DNA of 28,141 bases from Legionellaceae bacterium UBA2794 (GTDB lineage: Bacteria; Pseudomonadota; Gammaproteobacteria; Legionellales; Legionellaceae). Shown here piece by piece: positions 16,284 to 23,841 of this stretch. The notes beneath the pieces are model-generated. The model ran no database searches, was not told where the DNA came from, and saw nothing but the letters and a program-made list of their open reading frames with translations. The DNA lies in assembly GCA_002352055.1 (NCBI GenBank), contig DEHS01000035.1, forward strand, positions 8,932 to 37,072, given 5' to 3'. Position 1 is the stretch's first letter. Each line of letters opens with the position of its first letter. The position numbers and the translations under genes were made by a program.

Positions 16284-17612
16284 ATGAAAAACCAAAAGCA
16301 TAATGGCAGCCAATCACGTGGTGGATTGGCCGAGTTAAAATCAAGGTTAATATTTGTTATAATTGGTATTTTAGTTTATCGATTAGGGGCACACATACCG
16401 GTTCCTGGACTCGATCCAACAAAATTAGCTAATTTTTTTAATGAGCAACAGAATACAATCTTTGGCCTGTTTAATATGTTTTCTGGTGGCGCCTTATCTC
16501 GTGTTACTGTTTTTGCTATCGGGATTATGCCTTATATTTCTGCCTCCATTATCATACAACTATTCTCGGTTGTCTCTCCCAAACTGGAGCAACTGAAAAA
16601 AGAAGGTGAATCTGGTCGTAGAAAAATTAACCAATATACGCGTTACCTTACTTTGATACTGTCTATATTTCAGTCATTAGGAATGGCGCGATGGTTAGCT
16701 GGACAACAGATTGCTTTGCAACCAGACTTTTCATTTTATTTTACTGCTGTAGTTACGTTGGTAACCGGCACGATGTTTTTGATGTGGCTAGGTGAGCAAA
16801 TTACAGAAAAGGGTGTTGGAAATGGCATATCTCTAATAATTTTCTCTGGAATTGTATCAAGTATGCCGGTAGCTATTGCATCTGTACTTCAACAGGTTAA
16901 AGAAGGACAAATGCAAGCACTGACGCTGATTATTGTCGCGGTTGTGGTAGTAGTAGTTACTGGTTTTGTTGTCTTTATGGAGCGTGCCCAACGGCGAATT
17001 AGAGTCAATTACGCACAAAGGACTCAGGGTAGGAAAGTCTATGCGGCACAGACTAGCCATTTACCATTAAAAATAAATATGTCTGGAGTTATACCACCTA
17101 TATTTGCTTCCAGTATCATTTTATTACCTGCTACACTCGCACAGTTCTTCTCTCATACCAAAGGTATGGGCTGGCTGTCTGATGTAGGAATGGCATTATC
17201 ACCTGGACAACCTTTGTATTTAATTGTATATGCAGCGGCAATATTATTTTTTGCTTTCTTCTATGCTGCATTAGTGTTTAATCCTAAGGATACAGCTGAA
17301 AACTTGAAAAAATCTGGCGCTTATATACCAGGAATCAGACCAGGTGAGCAAACCACAAAGTATATCGATTCGGTCATGACTCGTCTTACTTTGGTTGGTG
17401 CTATTTATTTGGTTCTTGTGTGCTTGTTGCCACAGATTTTGATGTATGCATGGCATGTTCCTTTTTATTTTGGTGGTACATCATTGCTGATTATCGTGGT
17501 TGTTATTATGGATTTTGTAGCTCAAATTCAGGCCCATCTAATGACACAGCAATATGATTCTTTAATGAAAAAGGCTAATTTTAAAGGTACGAAACTACCT
17601 GGTCTACTATGA
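16284..17612 (+). CDS. secY: Protein translocase subunit SecY
   Basis: Pore-forming inner-membrane subunit of the Sec translocon, working with SecE, SecG and SecA. The ATG at 16284 gives 442 residues with ten predicted membrane segments. The N-terminal ELKSRLIFVIIGILVYRLGAH, the plug region near residues 60-75 and the essential cytoplasmic loop GIRPGEQTTKYID are present. A GTG at 16278 would add two residues and overlap the rplO stop; it is less likely. Co-transcription with ribosomal genes is the usual arrangement. Confidence 0.97.
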   Translation: MKNQKHNGSQSRGGLAELKSRLIFVIIGILVYRLGAHIPVPGLDPTKLANFFNEQQNTIFGLFNMFSGGALSRVTVFAIGIMPYISASIIIQLFSVVSPKLEQLKKEGESGRRKINQYTRYLTLILSIFQSLGMARWLAGQQIALQPDFSFYFTAVVTLVTGTMFLMWLGEQITEKGVGNGISLIIFSGIVSSMPVAIASVLQQVKEGQMQALTLIIVAVVVVVVTGFVVFMERAQRRIRVNYAQRTQGRKVYAAQTSHLPLKINMSGVIPPIFASSIILLPATLAQFFSHTKGMGWLSDVGMALSPGQPLYLIVYAAAILFFAFFYAALVFNPKDTAENLKKSGAYIPGIRPGEQTTKYIDSVMTRLTLVGAIYLVLVCLLPQILMYAWHVPFYFGGTSLLIIVVVIMDFVAQIQAHLMTQQYDSLMKKANFKGTKLPGLL

Positions 17613-17630
17613 TTTTTATCGGAGTTAGGA

Positions 17631-17744
17631 ATGAAAGTAAGAGCATCAGTAAAGCGAATTTGTCGCAATTGCAAAATTATAAAAAGAAGTGGCACTATAC
17701 GTGTAATTTGTAAAGATGCCCGACATAAACAAAGACAAGGTTAA
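17631..17744 (+). CDS. rpmJ: 50S ribosomal protein L36 (zinc-binding type)
   Basis: Smallest 50S protein, 37 residues. Cys11, Cys14, Cys27 and His32 form the C-x2-C-x12-C-x4-H zinc site of the standard form. The product begins MKVRASVKRICRNCK. GGAGTTAGGA lies just upstream of the ATG. It is the last gene of the spc block, 18 bases after secY, and sits at its usual place before rpsM. Confidence 0.95.
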   Translation: MKVRASVKRICRNCKIIKRSGTIRVICKDARHKQRQG

Positions 17745-17751
17745 TATCTAC

Positions 17752-17780
17752 TTGATTTTGATTTACAAAAATAGTATTCT
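17752..17780 (+). promoter_or_regulatory. Candidate alpha operon internal promoter
   Basis: TTGATT (17752-17757) and TATTCT (17775-17780) are separated by 17 bases, each with four of six consensus matches. Transcription would start near 17787, about 36 bases before rpsM. This lies in the 78-base gap between rpmJ and rpsM. The match is moderate, so the call is tentative. Confidence 0.45.
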
Positions 17781-17799
17781 TCTGTCCCTTTCGACAGAA
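17780..17799 (+). other. Hairpin upstream of rpsM
   Basis: TTCTGTC (17780-17786) pairs with GACAGAA (17793-17799) around a CCTTTC loop. No T run follows. It would be present only in read-through transcripts, because the predicted local start falls in its loop. E. coli uses an S4-binding pseudoknot near this point; no direct match to that structure is evident. Confidence 0.4.
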
Positions 17800-17822
17800 C
17801 AAAATAACGTTCGGAGAAGCTA

Positions 17823-18179
17823 ATGGCTCGTATTGCAGGAGTTAACATACCTGATCACAAACATGTGGTAATCGCTTTAACAGCAATATATGGTATTGGA
17901 AAAACTACATCATTAAAATTATGTAAAACAGTTGATATTGATCCTTCAGCAAAAGTGTCACAATTAACAGACGCTCAATTAGAGTCTTTAAGAATTGAAA
18001 TCACCAAAATAACAGTAGAAGGTGATTTGCGTCGTGTTGTAACAATGAATATAAAACGATTAATGGATCTGGGCTGTTACAGAGGTTTAAGACATCGTCG
18101 AGGATTGCCTTTACGTGGACAACGTACGAAAACAAATGCTCGTACTAGAAAAGGTCGTAGAAAAGGCACCAGTAATTGA
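17823..18179 (+). CDS. rpsM: 30S ribosomal protein S13
   Basis: Head protein bridging to the 50S and contacting P-site tRNA. The 118 residues begin MARIAGVNIPDHKHVVIALTA and end in the basic GLPLRGQRTKTNARTRKGRRKG tail. CGGAGAAG lies upstream. First gene of the alpha block, with its own candidate promoter. Confidence 0.97.
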   Translation: MARIAGVNIPDHKHVVIALTAIYGIGKTTSLKLCKTVDIDPSAKVSQLTDAQLESLRIEITKITVEGDLRRVVTMNIKRLMDLGCYRGLRHRRGLPLRGQRTKTNARTRKGRRKGTSN

Positions 18180-18200
18180 TTTTTCATGTAGGAAAATAAG

Positions 18201-18599
18201 ATGGCACAAAATAAGTCAAAGCAGCAAAAAGTTAGGAAAAAAGCGAAGCGTGTTGTAACAGATGGTATCGTACACGTTCATGCGTCTTTTAATAATACTA
18301 TTGTTACCTTTACTGACAGACAAGGTAATGCGCTATGTTGGGCGACATCTGGTGGCTCTGGATTCAGAGGCTCAAGAAAAAGTACTCCTTATGCAGCTCA
18401 GATTGCAGCTGAACGTGCTGGTGAAGTTGCGAAAGAATACGGCATGAAAAGTGTCGATGTAAGGGTTGACGGTCCTGGTCCCGGAAGAGAGTCCACTATT
18501 AGGCAATTAATAGCCCAGGATTTTAAAATTAGTTCAATAACCGATGTTACTGGCATACCACATAATGGTTGCAAGCCACCTAAAAAACGTCGCGTATAA
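18201..18599 (+). CDS. rpsK: 30S ribosomal protein S11
   Basis: Platform protein near the E site. The 132 residues include GIVHVHASFNNTIVTFTDRQG and the C-terminal DVTGIPHNGCKPPKKRRV, both conserved. Gaps of 21 and 16 bases separate it from rpsM and rpsD. No oddity is seen. Confidence 0.97.
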   Translation: MAQNKSKQQKVRKKAKRVVTDGIVHVHASFNNTIVTFTDRQGNALCWATSGGSGFRGSRKSTPYAAQIAAERAGEVAKEYGMKSVDVRVDGPGPGRESTIRQLIAQDFKISSITDVTGIPHNGCKPPKKRRV

Positions 18600-18615
18600 G
18601 ATTCAGGAGTAATTA

Positions 18616-19236
18616 ATGGCTAGATATCTTGGTCCAAAATGTAAATTATCACGACGTGAAGGTTGTGACTTATTACTTAAAAGTGGTGTTCGTGATCACA
18701 AGTCCAAATGTAAATCTGAAAAATTACCTGGACAACATGGCGATAAAAAACCGCGTTTAAATGGTTATGGAATCCAACTTAGAGAGAAGCAAAAGATTCG
18801 AAGACTTTATGGTGTTCTTGAAAAGCAATTCAGAAACTACTATAAAATGGCTGCTCGTCAAAAAGGTTCAACAGGTGAAAACCTAATGTCCCTATTGGAA
18901 AGACGTCTTGATAATGTTGTATACCGTATGGGTTTTGCAAGTACCCGTGCTGAGGCGAGACAGTTAGTTACGCATAAAGCAATACTTGTAAACGATAAAG
19001 TAGTTAACGTTCCTTCTTTTTTAGTTAATCCAGGGGATAGCCTATCTGTTCGTCAAAAAGCTAAAAGTCAAGGCCGCGTTCAGGCTGCACTAGCTTTATC
19101 TGAACAAAGAGCTCCATGTGATTGGATTACTGTAGATACTGCGTCCTTTAAAGGAACCTTCTCTACAGCACCAACGTTAACTGACTTATCTTCAGACTAC
19201 AACGTTAATCTAGTTGTAGAACTTTACTCTAAGTAA
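18616..19236 (+). CDS. rpsD: 30S ribosomal protein S4
   Basis: Primary 16S rRNA binder that, in E. coli, also represses the alpha operon. The 206 residues are full length and include the S4 RNA-binding domain around RLDNVVYRMGFASTRAEARQ. The N terminus has Cys9, Cys17, His28 and Cys32. Zinc-type S4 proteins use four Cys (9, 12, 26, 31 in Thermus) and E. coli keeps only one near position 32, so this set is intermediate. Identity is certain; metal binding is speculative. Confidence 0.97.
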   Translation: MARYLGPKCKLSRREGCDLLLKSGVRDHKSKCKSEKLPGQHGDKKPRLNGYGIQLREKQKIRRLYGVLEKQFRNYYKMAARQKGSTGENLMSLLERRLDNVVYRMGFASTRAEARQLVTHKAILVNDKVVNVPSFLVNPGDSLSVRQKAKSQGRVQAALALSEQRAPCDWITVDTASFKGTFSTAPTLTDLSSDYNVNLVVELYSK

Positions 19237-19254
19237 GCCCGGAGAGATAGCTGA

Positions 19255-20247
19255 ATGTATACTGAAATCAATGAAATGCTGACGCCCAAAGTCCTCAAGG
19301 TACAGGCTGAGTCACCATATAAAGCTAGAATAGTTCTAGAGCCTTTAGAGCGAGGATTCGGTCACACTCTCGGCAATGCTTTGAGACGTATATTATTGTC
19401 ATCTATGCCTGGTAGTGCGATAACCGAAGCGTCAATTGAGGGTGTTTTGCACGAATACAGTACTATAGAGGGTGTTCAGGAAGATGTTGTTGATTTATTG
19501 CTAAACCTTAAACTGGTAGCTATTAAATTGACTGTAGGAGATGAAGCACAGATCACTCTTAATAAACAGGGCCCCTGTCAAGTTACAGCTGGTGATATTC
19601 AATTAACACATGGCCAGGAAATTATTAATCCTGAACTGGTTATTGCCAATCTCAATGAGAAAGGTAAACTGAATATGACTTTAAAAGTTCAGAGAGGAAT
19701 AGGGTTTCATAATACTGATGCATTTATGAAACATCTTGACGATGAAGTTGAGAAGAAAACTGTCGGCAAACTTAAGATTGATAACAGTTTCTCTCCTGTA
19801 AAAAAAGTTGCATATTTTGTAGATAGTGCCCGGGTAGAAAACCGAACTGATCTTGATAAGTTAACAATAGAATTAGAGACAAATGGAACTATTGATGCTG
19901 AAGAAGCCATCAAAATCTCTGCCAGTATTCTTCAGAGACAGCTCCATTCTTTTGTAGACATGAAGTTTGAAGAATCACGTTCTGATAATAAAGAGCGCAA
20001 TGACTTTGACCCTGTTTTATTACGTTCTGTTGATGACCTGGAGTTAACTGTTCGATCTGCTAATTGCTTAAAAGCAGAAAACATTCATTATATTGGCGAT
20101 TTAGTTCAAAGAACTGAAAATGAATTGCTTAAAACACCTAATCTCGGTAAGAAATCTTTAACTGAAATCAAAGATGTTTTAGCATCCCGTTCTTTATCGC
20201 TTGGAATGAAACTTGAGAATTGGCCGCCAGCTAGTCTTGGCGAGTAA
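19255..20247 (+). CDS. rpoA: RNA polymerase alpha subunit
   Basis: Alpha subunit that nucleates core assembly and contacts UP elements and activators. The 330 residues comprise the dimerising N-terminal domain (ERGFGHTLGNALRRILLSSM at about residues 32-51) and the C-terminal domain (about 250-330), where LTVRSANCLKAENI includes the DNA-contacting Arg and LGKKSLTEIKDVL is conserved. CGGAGAG lies upstream of the ATG. Typical alpha operon position between rpsD and rplQ. Confidence 0.98.
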   Translation: MYTEINEMLTPKVLKVQAESPYKARIVLEPLERGFGHTLGNALRRILLSSMPGSAITEASIEGVLHEYSTIEGVQEDVVDLLLNLKLVAIKLTVGDEAQITLNKQGPCQVTAGDIQLTHGQEIINPELVIANLNEKGKLNMTLKVQRGIGFHNTDAFMKHLDDEVEKKTVGKLKIDNSFSPVKKVAYFVDSARVENRTDLDKLTIELETNGTIDAEEAIKISASILQRQLHSFVDMKFEESRSDNKERNDFDPVLLRSVDDLELTVRSANCLKAENIHYIGDLVQRTENELLKTPNLGKKSLTEIKDVLASRSLSLGMKLENWPPASLGE

Positions 20248-20265
20248 TATTTAGGAGTCTTTGTT

Positions 20266-20649
20266 ATGCGTCACCGTAATTCGGGCCGTAGTTTTAGCCG
20301 TACAAGTAGCCATCGTAAAGCCATGTTTTCTAACATGTGCTGTTCTTTAATTGAGCACGAGTTGATTAAAACAACTCTGCCTAAAGCTAAAGACCTACGT
20401 CGTTACATTGAGCCTTTAATTACTGTTAGTAAGGCTGATTCAGTTGCATCACGTCGTCATGCTTTTGATATTTTACGTTCAAAAGTTGCTGTTGGTAAAT
20501 TATTTACCGATCTTGGACCACGTTTTGTAGAGCGTCCAGGTGGATATGTCCGTATCATAAAATGTGGTTATAGAGAAGGTGATAACGCTCCTATGGCTAT
20601 AGTTGAGTTGATGGATAGACCAGTTGCTAATGCTGATACTGATGAGTAA
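20266..20649 (+). CDS. rplQ: 50S ribosomal protein L17
   Basis: Protein near the tunnel exit. The 127 residues begin MRHRNSGRSFSRTSSHRKAMF and contain LPKAKDLRRYIEPLIT, both diagnostic. TAGGAG precedes the ATG. It is the last gene of the ribosomal cluster, followed 17 bases later by an intrinsic terminator. Confidence 0.97.
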   Translation: MRHRNSGRSFSRTSSHRKAMFSNMCCSLIEHELIKTTLPKAKDLRRYIEPLITVSKADSVASRRHAFDILRSKVAVGKLFTDLGPRFVERPGGYVRIIKCGYREGDNAPMAIVELMDRPVANADTDE

Positions 20650-20666
20650 TTTTTGTACTATATATC

Positions 20667-20693
20667 AAGCCCGCTTTTAGCGGGTTTTTTTTT
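20667..20693 (+). terminator. Intrinsic terminator of the alpha operon
   Basis: CCCGC (20670-20674) pairs with GCGGG (20680-20684) around a TTTTA loop, extended by a G-U and two A-U pairs. Nine T residues follow (20685-20693). This is a textbook rho-independent terminator directly after rplQ. Confidence 0.92.
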
Positions 20694-21626
20694 AAAGTTT
20701 ACTAACTAGTAATTAATCCTAAACCTGGTGGTCTATTCCATCAATAAGCTATGTTTTTATTTTCCCTATATACTCTTTTGGTATTAATAACCTTATAGAT
20801 AAACTTAGTGTTTCGAGTTGCTTTTGGATTTATTAAGTCACATTGAGGAGCAAAGCAAGCTTATACAATCCTCATACATCAATCTTATGGGGGCAATGAA
20901 CTAGTGCTTTCCTATCCGTTACAGCAATATTTTCTATTTGTCTTGATAAATCAAACTTATTTTAAGATCATTATCTGCTTTTATACTTTCCGTTGTGGGC
21001 TCTGCGACAGGTTTAATACAGAAAGATAATAAAGCAAATTTTCTACAATTTAGATTTTGCGAGAATTAGCTATATCATTCGCTCTCCTATCCTCATAATC
21101 TTAAAGGCCTTTTCATTAAAGGGGAATGCTATTTACTTACCGTGATGATGCCTACCATATGTGTAACATCAAATCTGTTAGTTACAGTTTAGTCCCAATA
21201 ACTGTAGCATTGTCGTTTAAATAGCGAATCATAACATCTGGAGGTAATCATTTTATCAATGAAAGCTAAGAGTAATGATGAAATTAACTGCTGGCATTAG
21301 TATTAAGTCAAAGGGAAGCTAAATGGTTAATTAGATTTTTGTATCGCCTGCTATGCTAATTACAATATACCAATTAATCGTGCATGACATAACTTAATAG
21401 CAGAGAGCATATATTTTTCCCTGTTAACCAAAACACAATCCTCGTGCCCACTCTGATACTATTTAGCAAGTAATTTTAGACTTAATATTTTGTTCCTAAT
21501 AATCAGAAGGATAAATTGTTAAGAAAATTAAAAAAAATTTCACGAAAGTTATCAAATTTGGCAACTGTGAATAGGATTCAAGTATATTAACAGCTGTAGG
21601 TGTTGTGATAATTAAGATAAATAATG
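20694..21626 (+). other. Long gap without recognisable gene
   Basis: About 930 AT-rich bases between the rplQ terminator and the ssb-side palindrome. Stops are frequent on both strands, and only ORFs of a few dozen codons without credible ribosome binding sites were found. No tRNA, inverted-repeat-bounded element or direct repeat was recognised. One small inverted repeat, TACAGTT/AACTGTA at 21183-21206, has a 10-base loop. It could be a decayed gene, contain a small RNA, or be simple spacer. Confidence 0.6.
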
Positions 21627-21658
21627 ATGTTGTTACCCTCTAATTTAGAGGGCAACAT
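21627..21658 (-). terminator. Palindrome downstream of ssb, probable terminator hairpin
   Basis: CCCTCT (21636-21641) pairs with AGAGGG (21647-21652). After a 3-base bulge, ATGTTG (21627-21632) pairs with CAACAT (21653-21658). It lies 12 bases beyond the ssb stop. No strong T run follows on either strand, so termination may be inefficient or factor-aided. Confidence 0.5.
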
Positions 21659-21670
21659 TATGGTGTATTT

Positions 21671-22150
21671 CTAAAATGGAATGTCATCGTCTAATTGATC
21701 GAAAGCATCCTGCGCCGCCTGCGATGGCTGATGTTGTCTCGGTGCATTTTGATGTTGTGCGGGTGCTGATTGTTGTGTTTGATTCATATCGTCATAATTT
21801 GATGAACCGCCACCTTTACTATCGAGCATCTGAATATCTGATGCAATTATCTCGGTGGTGTATTTATCCTGACCTTGTTGATCTTGCCATTTACGAGTAC
21901 GTAAACTTCCTTCAACGTATAATTTAGACCCTTTACGTACATACTCTCCTGCTATTTCACCCAGACGGTTAAAACATACAACGCGGTGCCATTCTGTACG
22001 ATCTTGTTTTTCACCAGTAGTTTTATCCTTCCATGATTCACTGGTTGCTACAGACAGAGTGGTTACTGCGTTACCATTGGGTAAATATCGCACATCCGGG
22101 TCAACACCAACGTTGCCTACCAGGATGACTTTATTTATTCCTCTTGCCAT
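21671..22150 (-). CDS. ssb: Single-stranded DNA-binding protein
   Basis: Tetrameric protein that coats single-stranded DNA during replication, repair and recombination. The 159 residues begin MARGINKVILVGNVGVDPDVRY, an OB fold extending to about residue 110. A flexible Gln/Ser/Ala-rich linker follows, then the acidic tip DDDIPF that docks partner enzymes. AGGAGA lies 6 bases before the ATG, a strong ribosome binding site. It lies 77 bases downstream of the MFS gene on the same strand and is convergent with the ribosomal cluster. Confidence 0.98.
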   Translation of the reverse strand: MARGINKVILVGNVGVDPDVRYLPNGNAVTTLSVATSESWKDKTTGEKQDRTEWHRVVCFNRLGEIAGEYVRKGSKLYVEGSLRTRKWQDQQGQDKYTTEIIASDIQMLDSKGGGSSNYDDMNQTQQSAPAQHQNAPRQHQPSQAAQDAFDQLDDDIPF

Positions 22151-22156
22151 TTATTA

Positions 22157-22185
22157 TCTCCTGCGAAAGTTAGATAAATAGTATA
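22157..22185 (-). promoter_or_regulatory. Candidate ssb -10 element and ribosome binding site
   Basis: On the - strand TATACT (22185-22180) matches five of six -10 bases, and AGGAGA (22162-22157) is the ribosome binding site. The -35 region is poor. No clear LexA-type operator was recognised. ssb could be read from here as well as from the upstream transporter gene. Confidence 0.35.
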
Positions 22186-22227
22186 CCTAATTTGTCGTTT
22201 ATTGCGTAGCCACTGTACTCAATATAA

Positions 22228-23604
22228 TTATATTAATGGAGCAGTGTTGTCATTAATCACATCCTGCGCTGTTCCAGGGTGATAATGTTCTTTATCTATG
22301 CGTAAATAGAGTACCTTTTCTTCACTTGCAAAAAAAACTTCTTTGATTCCTGAGACATTCAATAATTTTTGTTTTAAAACAGGATTGAGTTTGTCGCTAG
22401 GTTCACCCGTGTAAGGAATAATTAATGTAGTAAGGTAAACATTTGGTTTCATAAACCACGCAAAAGCAAACCAGACGAAGCTTATAAAAGCGTTCCCAAT
22501 AAATATACCGGTGCTATTGGTCCATTGAAAAAGCACTCCTGCCAAAGTGCCTCCTGCAAAGATACCTAAAAACTGTCCCGTCGAGTACACACCCATTGCT
22601 GTGCCCTTATTATTGGGATTAGCCTGCTTCGAAACCAGTGAAGGAAGTGATGCTTCCAGGATATTGAATGCAATAAAATAGATAAACATTAAGAAACACA
22701 GACTTAGCCAGTTGGCATGAGTATATGCCAGTAACAGTTGACTTATAAGGGTTGCTAAAACGGCCATCAGAAAAACAGGTTTCATTAATTTCTTTTTTTC
22801 AGCCAAAATAATAAAGGGAATCATTGCCAGAAAAGAACAAAACATCAATGGCAGGTAAAAATGCCATTGCTGAGATAAATGACCTTCCTTTATTTGCTGA
22901 GTCAAAATCATTGGAATAGCAAAAAAAGTCGATGTTAATATAAAATGTTGGCAAAAAATTCCAAGATTGAGTCGTAGCAAATGTTGGTTAGTGAGTACAG
23001 TTTTAAACAGTGCTGGATTAGTTTCACTGTCCGAATGAAATCGTTCCTTTTGAGGGGTAGGAATGACCAGATGAAGCAAAATAATTCCTAAAATTGCCAG
23101 AACTGTTGTGAGATAAAAAATTCCTGCAAGGCCATAACGATGTGATAATGCCGGACTAATAATCATCGCCAGACTAAATGATACCCCAATAGTCATACCT
23201 ATAACGGCCATAGCTTTGGTACGTTGTTCATCAGGGGTGAGATCCGCAAGCAATGCGATGAGCACACTTCCTATCGCACCAGTTCCTTGCAAGGTTCTCG
23301 CTAATATCATTCCCCCTATGGAGCTGCTTAACGCACCAATCAGGCTACCGCATGCGAACAGGATTAAGCCTATTGTAATCACCGGTTTTCTACCCAATTT
23401 ATCGGATAACATACCAAATGGAATCTGTAATAACCCTTGAGTTAAACCATACCCTCCCAAGGCAATGCCGATTAAAGCAGGAGTAGCTCCATCCAATGCT
23501 GAAGCATAGATAGTAAATACTGGAATAAGTAAAAATAATCCCAACATTCTAAATGAAAAAATAGTCGCAATGGGAAAAACAGTTTTAGACCAGGAATACT
23601 TCAT
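22228..23604 (-). CDS. yajR: YajR-like major facilitator transporter with C-terminal soluble domain
   Basis: Probable inner-membrane proton-coupled efflux transporter; the substrate is unknown. The 458 residues resemble E. coli YajR from memory: SFRMLGLFLLIPVF in the first helix, motif A FGMLSDKLGRK between helices 2 and 3, SLPSLVSKQA and NKGTAMGVYSTGQFLG in the second half. About 12 membrane segments reach residue 390. A soluble tail of about 65 residues matches in place the ferredoxin-like YAM domain of YajR. No clear Shine-Dalgarno precedes the ATG. A YajR-type gene next to ssb is also known in Pseudomonas. The family call is firm; the symbol is by similarity only. Confidence 0.88.
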   Translation of the reverse strand: MKYSWSKTVFPIATIFSFRMLGLFLLIPVFTIYASALDGATPALIGIALGGYGLTQGLLQIPFGMLSDKLGRKPVITIGLILFACGSLIGALSSSIGGMILARTLQGTGAIGSVLIALLADLTPDEQRTKAMAVIGMTIGVSFSLAMIISPALSHRYGLAGIFYLTTVLAILGIILLHLVIPTPQKERFHSDSETNPALFKTVLTNQHLLRLNLGIFCQHFILTSTFFAIPMILTQQIKEGHLSQQWHFYLPLMFCSFLAMIPFIILAEKKKLMKPVFLMAVLATLISQLLLAYTHANWLSLCFLMFIYFIAFNILEASLPSLVSKQANPNNKGTAMGVYSTGQFLGIFAGGTLAGVLFQWTNSTGIFIGNAFISFVWFAFAWFMKPNVYLTTLIIPYTGEPSDKLNPVLKQKLLNVSGIKEVFFASEEKVLYLRIDKEHYHPGTAQDVINDNTAPLI

Positions 23605-23778
23605 TAGTTTTTTATGACAATACGATGATTAACAGATGGTACAAAGTTAGGACTTCATAAACAAGGAAATTTATAAATTAACCTTAAAACAACCGATATA
23701 TTTACTTATATGAATATTTTATTCATTTAATCGTTATAGCTAGTCGTTTATTAGAGCGTCTCTCTGAATACCCTGACA

Positions 23779-23807
23779 TTGACAGATGTGCTAATTCACG
23801 TTAGTTT
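23779..23807 (+). promoter_or_regulatory. Candidate promoter of the FabL-like gene
   Basis: A perfect TTGACA (23779-23784) is followed after 17 bases by TAGTTT, a weak -10 with three matches. AAGGA near 23828-23832 serves as ribosome binding site. It lies in the 237-base divergent gap between the MFS gene and this gene. Confidence 0.4.
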
Positions 23808-23841
23808 TATCCCCTTTTTTATACTTTAAGGACTACCTTAA

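Noticed and set aside
21183..21206. TACAGTT/AACTGTA inverted repeat as a regulator site
   Set aside because: A 7-bp stem with a 10-base loop in an AT-rich gap far from gene starts is not enough evidence.
21255..21300. Short ATG-initiated frame in the gap
   Set aside because: It has only about 13 codons, and its nearest GGAGG is too distant.
21676..21927. 83-codon open frame on the + strand opposite ssb
   Set aside because: It is antisense to the low-complexity linker and OB fold of ssb and has no ribosome binding site or recognisable domain.
22221..22236. AT palindrome AATATAATTATATT near the MFS stop as terminator
   Set aside because: There is no GC in the stem and no separate loop or T run; AT-rich DNA gives such matches by chance.
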